64,000 bases of DNA from Actinoplanes couchii (GTDB taxonomy: Bacteria; Actinomycetota; Actinomycetes; Mycobacteriales; Micromonosporaceae): positions 1-64,000 of the forward strand of contig NZ_BOMG01000011.1 in assembly GCF_016862075.1 (NCBI RefSeq). Direction: 5' to 3'. Under the pieces are notes generated by a model. It had not been told where the DNA came from. It made no database searches and saw only the letters and a list, made by a program, of their open reading frames with translations. This document shows positions 58,330-64,000 of the stretch, piece after piece. The position numbers and the translations under genes were made by a program. Position 1 is the first letter of the stretch. Every line of letters begins with the position of its first letter.

Positions 58330-59709
58330 ATGACCGCTACCGCTGTGCCCGACGTTCATCGCCGGCTCCGCGCCACCCCGAGATGGTGGCCGGGAGCCGG
58401 TGCGACCGCCGCCGGACTGAGCCTGCTGATCGTCACCGCCCTGTGGGTCTCGAACGGCGGCATCACCGACCTGACCAGCGGGGACGCCTTCACCGCGATC
58501 GGCCGGCTGACCGGTCTCTACGCCTCCGACCTACTACTGCTCCAGGTCCTCCTGATGGCCCGGATCCCGCTCGTGGAGAAGTCCTTCGGGCAGGACCGAC
58601 TGGCCCGCTGGCACCGCTGGACCGGGTTCTCGTCGTTCTGGCTGATGATGTTGCACATCGTGACGATCACCACCGGTTACGCCGTCGGGGGCAACTGGTT
58701 CGCCGAGCTGTGGAACCTGATCCTCACCTACCCCGGCATGCTGCTCGCCGCGGCCGGGACCGTCGCGCTGCTGATGGTCGTGGTCACCTCGATCCGGGCC
58801 GCCCGCCGCCGGATGCGGTACGAGTCGTGGCACCTGCTGCACCTCTACGCCTACCTGGGTGTCGGCCTCGCGCTGCCGCACCAGATCTGGGCCGGCGAGG
58901 ACTTCACCGGCACCGCGTGGGCCCGCGCCTACTGGTGGACGCTGTACCTGGCCGCGGCCGGGGCCGTCATCGCGTACCGCATCGGATTGCCGCTCCTGAG
59001 GAACCGCAGGCACCGCCTGACCGTGAGTCACGTGGTCGCCGAAGCCCCCGGCCTGACCTCGGTGCACCTCTCCGGCGAGAAGCTCGCCGAGCTGCCGGTC
59101 CGGGCCGGGCAGTTCTTCCACTGGCGCTTCCTGGACGGTAGGGGCTGGAGCCGGGCCAACCCGTTCTCGCTCTCCTCCACCCCGGGCGGCGACATGCTCC
59201 GGATAACCGTGAAGAACCAGGGCGACGGCAGCTCCCGGATGGCCTCGCTCAAGCCCGGCACCCGGGTGCTGATCGAGGGGCCGTTCGGCAAGCTGACCGG
59301 CGAGGACTACAGCGGCGAACCGGTCGTGCTGATGGCCTGCGGCGTCGGCATCACCCCGCTGCTGTCGCTGCTCGGCGAACTGCCCTACCGCGACGGCGGC
59401 GCCACCCTGATCTACCGGGCCCGCACCGCCGACGAGCTGGCGTTCCGCGGCGAGCTGGAGTGGTACGAGTCCCGGCGCGGCGTCCGGGTGGTGCCGCTGA
59501 CCGGGCCGCGCGCCAGGCGTACCAGCTGGTTGCCCGCCGAACTGGCCGGCAACGGCGACGCGGACGCCCTGCGCCGGGTCGCGCCGGACATCGCCGACTC
59601 CCGGGTCTACATCTGCGGCCCCGAGGAGTGGGCCGCCGCCGCCCGCGCCGCCGCGATCGAGGCCGGCGCCCGCCCGGACCGCGTCCACACCGAACTGTTC
59701 GCCTGGTAA
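58330..59709 (+). CDS. ferric-reductase-like membrane flavoprotein
   Basis: A 459-residue protein. Residues about 20-225 hold six transmembrane helices of the ferric reductase type with His pairs for two haems ([40 protein letters not shown]). The C-terminal FAD/NAD module has RANPFSLSS for [16 protein letters not shown] for NAD(P) and YICGPEEW at the end. It would pass electrons from NAD(P)H across the membrane. ATG 58330 is preferred since CAGGG lies about 9 nt before it. It is followed by an FMN-binding protein, a natural electron acceptor. Confidence 0.9.
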   Translation: MTATAVPDVHRRLRATPRWWPGAGATAAGLSLLIVTALWVSNGGITDLTSGDAFTAIGRLTGLYASDLLLLQVLLMARIPLVEKSFGQDRLARWHRWTGFSSFWLMMLHIVTITTGYAVGGNWFAELWNLILTYPGMLLAAAGTVALLMVVVTSIRAARRRMRYESWHLLHLYAYLGVGLALPHQIWAGEDFTGTAWARAYWWTLYLAAAGAVIAYRIGLPLLRNRRHRLTVSHVVAEAPGLTSVHLSGEKLAELPVRAGQFFHWRFLDGRGWSRANPFSLSSTPGGDMLRITVKNQGDGSSRMASLKPGTRVLIEGPFGKLTGEDYSGEPVVLMACGVGITPLLSLLGELPYRDGGATLIYRARTADELAFRGELEWYESRRGVRVVPLTGPRARRTSWLPAELAGNGDADALRRVAPDIADSRVYICGPEEWAAAARAAAIEAGARPDRVHTELFAW

Positions 59710-59723
59710 AGGGGTCTCCGCAC

Positions 59724-60131
59724 ATGAAACGCATCACCCTGTGGATGCTCTCCACCGTGGCCATGCTGGTCCTGCTGTTCAGCTACCGCACCAGCACCGG
59801 GTCGAGCGCGGTCGCCGAGACCGTGGCCGTCGCACCGTCCGCGGGAACCGCGACCGGCGAGACCTACACCGGCGACACCGTCCAGACCCAGGAGGGGGAC
59901 GTGCAGGTGGTGATCACCGTCGAGGACGGGAAGATCACCTCGGTCCGCGTGCCGATCTACCCCAGCGGCAGCCCGAAACACGACGAGATCAGCGGCAGCG
60001 CCGTCCCGGTGCTGGTCGAGGAGACCCTCGCGGCACAGAGCGCGGACATCGACTCGGTGAGCGGCGCCACCTACACCAGCGGCGGCTACCAGGAGTCGCT
60101 GCAGTCGGCGATCGACGCGGCCCAGCTTTAA
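59724..60131 (+). CDS. exported FMN-binding protein (SGAT motif)
   Basis: A 135-residue membrane-anchored protein. One N-terminal helix (5-21) is followed by an extracytoplasmic FMN-binding domain with [13 protein letters not shown]; Thr116 is the expected site of covalent FMN attachment by ApbE-type flavin transferases. No apbE gene is in the window. It probably takes electrons from the ferric-reductase-like protein. AAAGGGG lies about 9 nt before the ATG, and its stop overlaps the response regulator start (TAATG). Confidence 0.9.
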   Translation: MKRITLWMLSTVAMLVLLFSYRTSTGSSAVAETVAVAPSAGTATGETYTGDTVQTQEGDVQVVITVEDGKITSVRVPIYPSGSPKHDEISGSAVPVLVEETLAAQSADIDSVSGATYTSGGYQESLQSAIDAAQL

Positions 60132-60838
60132 TGGAGTCCATGCGGATCCTGGTGGTGGAGGACGACGCGGCCGTGCGGGACTCGCTGGCGCGCACCCTGC
60201 GGTTCGAGGGATATCAGGTGGACACCGCCGGCGACGGCCGGGACGCCCTGGACCGGGTGCGCGACGGCGAACCGGACGCAATCATCCTCGACGTGAGCAT
60301 GCCCCGGATGGACGGCCTGGAGGCCTGCCGGCGGATGCGCGCCGACGGCGTGGTGCTGCCGGTGCTGATGCTCACCGCCCGGGACAGCGTCGGCGACCGG
60401 GTCGCCGGTCTCGACGCGGGCGCCGACGACTACCTGGTGAAGCCGTTCGCCCTGCAGGAGCTGCTGGCCCGGCTCCGGGCGCTGCTGCGCCGCTCGCAGT
60501 TGACCGTGCCGGCCGCGGTTCTCGAAGATCACGACCTTCTGACCTTCGCTGACGTACGGATGAACCCCGCCACCCGTGAGGTGTGGCGGGGCGCCCGCAC
60601 CCTGAAACTGACCCGCACCGAGTTCGGCATCCTCGAGGCGTTCCTGCGCCACCCCCGGCAGGTGCTCTCCCGGACCGCCCTGTTCGAGCAGGTCTGGGGT
60701 TACGACTTCGGCGAGCAGTCGAACAGCCTGCACGTCTACCTCGGCTACCTGCGGCGCAAGCTGGAGGCCGACGGCGAGACCCGGTTGCTGCACACTGTCC
60801 GTGGCGTGGGGTTCGTGCTGCGGGAGGAGCCGTTGTGA
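60131..60838 (+). CDS. OmpR-family response regulator
   Basis: A 235-residue regulator. The receiver has the acidic pair ED-D near residues 10-12, phospho-acceptor Asp54 ([12 protein letters not shown]), Thr/Ala in LMLTARDS and Lys in DYLVKPF. The winged-helix output domain has [18 protein letters not shown] and [13 protein letters not shown]. It is coupled by TAATG to the FMN-binding gene and by GTGA to the kinase gene. Its likely target is the CTTAGG array at the start of the operon. ATG 60140 is an alternative start. Confidence 0.94.
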   Translation: MESMRILVVEDDAAVRDSLARTLRFEGYQVDTAGDGRDALDRVRDGEPDAIILDVSMPRMDGLEACRRMRADGVVLPVLMLTARDSVGDRVAGLDAGADDYLVKPFALQELLARLRALLRRSQLTVPAAVLEDHDLLTFADVRMNPATREVWRGARTLKLTRTEFGILEAFLRHPRQVLSRTALFEQVWGYDFGEQSNSLHVYLGYLRRKLEADGETRLLHTVRGVGFVLREEPL

Positions 60839-62220
60839 AAGCCTGGTGGAGATCCCGGACTCTGCACGACCGCCTGTCGCTGCTGGTCGCCGGCGCGGTC
60901 GCGGCCGCCGTGCTGCTCGTGTCGGCCGGGGCCTGGGTGCTGGTCGCCCAGATCCAGCAGCGCCGGATCGACGCCGGGCTGCTCGCCGACGCCCGCACCA
61001 TCGCCGAGAACCCGTGGCAGTGGCTGCAGTCCCAGGGTGTCCGGCCCAGCCCCGGCGGCAAGGAGATCGGCCCGTGCTGGCAGATCCTCAACCCGGCCGG
61101 TGACGTGGTCGGCGGCTCGGCCACCCGGCTGCCGGTCTCCGCCGCGGCCGTCAGCATCGCCACCACCGGGCACAGCGAGGTGCAGGAGGAGATCACCCTC
61201 GGTCCCGGCGAGTACCTGATGCTCACCGTGCCGATCGACGGTGGCGGCGCGGTCCAGGTCGGTGTCGACCCGAACCCCGACAAACGGGTCCTGGCCCTGT
61301 TCGCCGCCCTGCTCGCGGCCGGATGCGCGGCCGGGATCGCCGGAGCCGCCGTCCTCGGCCGGGCCGTCGCCCGCGCCGGGCTCGCGCCGGTCGACAAACT
61401 CACCGAGGCCGTCGAGGACGTCGCCGTCACCATGGACCTGACCCGGCCGATCGAGGTCAGCGGCGAGGACGAGATCGCCCGCCTGGGCCGCTCGGTCAAC
61501 GCCATGCTGACCGCCATCGACGCCTCCCGCCGCGCCCAGCGGGCCCTGGTCGAGGACGCCGGGCACGAACTGCGCACCCCGCTGACCAGCATCCGCACCA
61601 ACGTCGAGCTGCTGCTCCAGGTCGAGCGCCAGCCCGAGATCGCGCACCGGCTGCCGCCCGAGGAGAAGGTCAAACTGCTGCACGACCTGGACGCCCAGGT
61701 CCGTGAGCTGGCCACCCTCACCACCGAGCTGGTCGAACTGTCCCGTGAGGAGACCAGCCGGGAGACCGTCGAGCAGGTGGACCTCGCCGAGGTGGTGACC
61801 GCCGCCCTGGACCGGGTCCGGATCCGGGTGCCCGGCATCGTCTTCGACACCGACCTGGAACCGGCGACGGTCGTCGGCCGCCCCGGCGAGTTGGAACGGA
61901 TGGCGGTGAACGTCCTGGACAACGCCGCCAAGTGGAGCCCGCCCGGCGGCACCGTGGTCACCCGGCTGCGCGACGGCGTTCTCACCGTCGCCGACAACGG
62001 CCCGGGCATCGCCGAGGAGGACCTGCCGCACGTCTTCAACCGGTTCTACCGGGCCGCCGAGGCCCGCTCCATGCCCGGTTCCGGCCTGGGGCTGGCCATC
62101 GTCGCGCAGACCGCGGCGGCCCACGGCGGCACGGTGAAGGCCGGGCCCAACGAGCCGAACGGCACGATCATGACGATCGCCCTCGGCCGCGTCTACGCCA
62201 CGGCGTCCGCGCCACGGTAA
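60835..62220 (+). CDS. sensor histidine kinase
   Basis: A 461-residue membrane kinase. The first helix (about 17-40), an extracytoplasmic loop (about 41-140), the second helix (about 150-172) and a HAMP domain are followed by the kinase core with H-box [14 protein letters not shown]-box [18 protein letters not shown] and GSGLGLAIV. The sensor loop has one Cys (IGPCWQILN) and no known ligand domain. It overlaps the regulator gene by GTGA. The redox partners encoded in the same operon suggest a redox or metal stimulus, which is inference. Confidence 0.94.
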   Translation: MKAWWRSRTLHDRLSLLVAGAVAAAVLLVSAGAWVLVAQIQQRRIDAGLLADARTIAENPWQWLQSQGVRPSPGGKEIGPCWQILNPAGDVVGGSATRLPVSAAAVSIATTGHSEVQEEITLGPGEYLMLTVPIDGGGAVQVGVDPNPDKRVLALFAALLAAGCAAGIAGAAVLGRAVARAGLAPVDKLTEAVEDVAVTMDLTRPIEVSGEDEIARLGRSVNAMLTAIDASRRAQRALVEDAGHELRTPLTSIRTNVELLLQVERQPEIAHRLPPEEKVKLLHDLDAQVRELATLTTELVELSREETSRETVEQVDLAEVVTAALDRVRIRVPGIVFDTDLEPATVVGRPGELERMAVNVLDNAAKWSPPGGTVVTRLRDGVLTVADNGPGIAEEDLPHVFNRFYRAAEARSMPGSGLGLAIVAQTAAAHGGTVKAGPNEPNGTIMTIALGRVYATASAPR

Positions 62221-62240
62221 GCTCGCATTTTGGCGACATT

Positions 62241-62252
62241 ATTGTTGACAAT
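62241..62252. promoter_or_regulatory. GntR-type palindrome before the PrpF-like gene
   Basis: ATTGTTGACAAT is an inverted repeat (ATTGT-TG-ACAAT) fitting the GT-N-AC core of FadR-type GntR operators. It lies 14 bp before GTG 62267 in the only AT-rich stretch nearby, where binding would block transcription. No GntR gene is inside the window. Confidence 0.5.
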
Positions 62253-62266
62253 CTGCGGGAGCGGTC

Positions 62267-63106
62267 GTGGCATGGATCCCGGTTCAGGTCCGGAGCTGCG
62301 GATCCGCCTACTTCCTCGGCGCCGACCTGCCCACCTGCCCGGCCGCCCGGGCCGGGGTGCTGAGCGCTCTCGGCGGCCCCGCCGTCGTGGTCGACCGGTC
62401 ACCCGACCCAGCGGTGGACGTGGACTGTGCGGCGGAGACGGGCCGCGCCCTCGCCTTTCCCGGTGACATCGTGCCGGGGGTGGGGGCGTTCGCCGTCGAG
62501 CGTGGCCTCATCGCCGTCCGGGAGGCGGTCACCGCGGTCCGGGTCCGGATGGCCGGGGTCGTCGCCGTGGCCCGGGTGCCCACCGCGCCCGGCCGTTCCG
62601 GGCAGTCCGGGCCGGTCCTCCTCCGGTTCCCGGAGCCGCCCGGCCCGCCGGCTGACCGGATCATCGGCGGAGTGCCGGTCACGCTGATCGACAACGGTCG
62701 GACGGTGGTGATCGCCCGCGCGGAGGAGTTCGGTGTGACCGGATTCGAGACCCCCACCCGGCTGGAGTACGACCACCGGCTCCGTCATCAGGTGCGGCGA
62801 CTGCTGGCCACGGTCGGCGATCGGGCCGAGCTCTGCCTGGTGGCACCTTCGGACGCGGGTGACGGGCTGGCTGTCCGGGTGTTCGCCGGGGACCGGGTGC
62901 ACCCCGCGATCGGGGTCCGCACCACGCTCGCCGTCGGGGCGGCCGCCGCCCGGCCCGGCACCGTCGTCGCCCGGATTTTCACGGCGCGTCACCGGAAACT
63001 GCTCCGCCTGGAACATCCGTCCGGTTTCCTCGACGTGCTGCCGGGCGAGTGCCCGTCGGTGACGGCCACGACCCGCCTGGTGCTGGACGGCCGGATCCCG
63101 GCCTGA
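62267..63106 (+). CDS. short, divergent PrpF-like (DAP-epimerase-fold) protein
   Basis: A 279-residue protein; PrpF isomerases have about 390. The second half follows PrpF: VTLIDNGRTVVIARAEEFG, TGFETPTRLEYD, AELCLVAPS, VHPAIGVRTTLAVGAA and RLEHPSGFLDV. In the first half the RGGTSKG motif of PrpF is replaced by RSCGSAYF, and the region is shortened by about 100 residues. A Cys (Cys11) stands in the changed loop. It may be an isomerase or racemase with altered chemistry or an inactive relative. GGGAG lies 5 nt before the GTG. The assignment is from my reading of motif order. Confidence 0.6.
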   Translation: MAWIPVQVRSCGSAYFLGADLPTCPAARAGVLSALGGPAVVVDRSPDPAVDVDCAAETGRALAFPGDIVPGVGAFAVERGLIAVREAVTAVRVRMAGVVAVARVPTAPGRSGQSGPVLLRFPEPPGPPADRIIGGVPVTLIDNGRTVVIARAEEFGVTGFETPTRLEYDHRLRHQVRRLLATVGDRAELCLVAPSDAGDGLAVRVFAGDRVHPAIGVRTTLAVGAAAARPGTVVARIFTARHRKLLRLEHPSGFLDVLPGECPSVTATTRLVLDGRIPA

Positions 63107-63204
63107 CGCCCAAGTCACCACAGTTATGAGCGCTCGCACCTTGAGCGGCGGGGCTCGGGATGCTGAGGTGAATCCGCAGTGGACGCGGGCGGAGAGGGGT
63201 ACAC

Positions 63205-64000
63205 GTGACGGACGAGACCGTCGGGATCATCGGGGCCGGGATCGTCGGCCTGGCCATCGGGCGGGAGATCGTCCGGCGGCGGCCGGGGACCAGGGTGGTG
63301 GTCCTGGAGAAGGAGCCCGGCCCGGCGGCACATCAGACCGGCCACAACTCCGGGGTGGTGCACGCCGGCATCTACTACCCGCCGGGCAGCCTGAAGGCGG
63401 AGCTGTGCACCCGCGGCCGGCTGCTGTTGCGGGAGTTCTGTGCCGAGCGCGGCATCGCCTACGACCAGTGCGGCAAGCTTGTCGTCGCGGTGCGTGCCGA
63501 CGAGCAGGGCCGCCTCGACGACCTGGAGAAACGGGCCCTGGCGAACGGGGTTCCGGGCCTGCGCCGGGTCGGTCCGGAGGGGATCCGGGAGATCGAGCCG
63601 CACGCCGTGGGACTGGCCGCCCTGCATTCGCCGGAGACCGCGATCACCGACTTCCCGGCGATCGCGGCCGCGTTCGCCGACGACATCCGGGCGGCCGGCG
63701 GCGAGGTCCACTACAACTTCGAGGTCACCGGGATCCTGCTGGAGGCGGCCGGTGGGGTCCGGATCGTCGCCGGGCGGCGGGACCTGATCGCCGACCGGGT
63801 GGTGGTCTGCGCCGGCCTGCACAGCGACCGGGTCGCCGAGTTGGCCGGGGACAGCACCGAGCCGCGGATCGTCCCGTTCCGCGGTGAGTACATGCGGGTC
63901 CGCCCGGAGAAGGCCGCCCTGGTCCGGGGCATGATCTATCCGGTGCCGGACCCGCGCTACCCGTTCCTCGGCGTGCACTTCACCCGCCGGGTCGACGGGG
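63205..64000 (+). CDS. lhgO: L-2-hydroxyglutarate oxidase (partial, runs off the window)
   Basis: The first 265 codons of an FAD-dependent oxidoreductase of the LhgO/DAO family. GIIGAGIVGLAIGREI is the FAD-binding loop. HQTGHNSGVVHAGIYYPPGSLKA, given in part, is the signature of L-2-hydroxyglutarate oxidases, and FPAIAAAFADDIRAAGGEV continues the fold. GGAGAGGGGT lies about 5 nt before GTG 63205. It follows the PrpF-like gene by 98 nt. The reaction would oxidise L-2-hydroxyglutarate to 2-oxoglutarate at the membrane. The 3' end is outside the window. Confidence 0.88.
   Translation, partial: MTDETVGIIGAGIVGLAIGREIVRRRPGTRVVVLEKEPGPAAHQTGHNSGVVHAGIYYPPGSLKAELCTRGRLLLREFCAERGIAYDQCGKLVVAVRADEQGRLDDLEKRALANGVPGLRRVGPEGIREIEPHAVGLAALHSPETAITDFPAIAAAFADDIRAAGGEVHYNFEVTGILLEAAGGVRIVAGRRDLIADRVVVCAGLHSDRVAELAGDSTEPRIVPFRGEYMRVRPEKAALVRGMIYPVPDPRYPFLGVHFTRRVDG

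Overview
The window is chromosomal DNA from a very GC-rich actinobacterium. Gene content, the 20S proteasome/pupylation locus, SARP, STAS/HATPase and XRE-DUF5753 regulators, GGDEF/EAL proteins and the style of short leaderless promoters suggest a Micromonosporaceae member (Actinoplanes-like). That placement is inference from gene content, not from a marker gene. No phage, plasmid, IS, CRISPR or tRNA was seen.

Region 1 (1-24.4 kb) is the conserved pupylation block. From memory its order matches Mycobacterium tuberculosis Rv2119 to Rv2092c: RecB-like Fe-S nuclease, trmI, arc/mpa, dop, pup, prcB, prcA, pafA, pafB, pafC, tatA, tatC, helY. Local insertions are an M50 protease, an acyltransferase, a small membrane protein, a GGDEF protein, a DUF3866 protein, a diacylglycerol kinase-like gene and a HAD hydrolase. 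Pup here ends in Gly-Gly-Glu, so it should not need deamidation before PafA ligates it. PafBC are WYL-domain DNA-damage regulators and are translationally coupled.

Region 2 (24.4-30.6 kb) is accessory regulation and metabolism: a STAS/HATPase regulator, a STAS protein lacking the phosphorylatable Ser, a secreted lipoprotein, a glyoxalase-fold protein, an acyl-CoA synthetase and a HisN-like phosphatase. Tandem repeats fill the gaps.

Region 3 (30.6-39.4 kb) is a seven-gene, overlapping minus-strand operon: GlnX-like membrane sensor, GlnH-like binding lipoprotein, an unknown helical protein, PknG-like kinase, PP2C phosphatase, VWA protein and FHA protein. It joins the mycobacterial GlnX-GlnH-PknG amino-acid-sensing pathway to a kinase/PP2C/VWA triad. 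The kinase, phosphatase and FHA protein all carry zinc ribbons. I regard it as the most interesting system in the window.

Region 4 (39.5-54.8 kb) holds a second acyl-CoA ligase, an EAL-HDOD protein, a ligand-less intradiol-dioxygenase-like protein, a DrrAB-type exporter, a carboxymuconolactone-decarboxylase-fold protein and a 1280-residue SARP/AfsR-type regulator. A triple 11-bp-phased repeat sits in front of the exporter where a SARP box is expected. A phosphodiester glycosidase, a GT2-GtrA fusion and a GGDEF protein form an operon, followed upstream by an XRE regulator.

Region 5 (55-62.2 kb) has two divergent operons, DUF4956/VTC-domain/beta-helix lipoprotein and ferric-reductase-like/FMN-binding/response regulator/histidine kinase. 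They share a 170-bp promoter region with three CTTAGG repeats on 11-bp phasing. The window ends (62.2-64 kb) with a shortened PrpF-like protein behind a GntR-type palindrome and the start of an L-2-hydroxyglutarate oxidase gene.

Across the window at least a dozen genes start on a rule that is visible by eye: a TANNNT (or CANNNT) hexamer, about 7 nt, then ATG/GTG, with no ribosome binding site. These are predicted leaderless transcripts and were used here to choose several starts.
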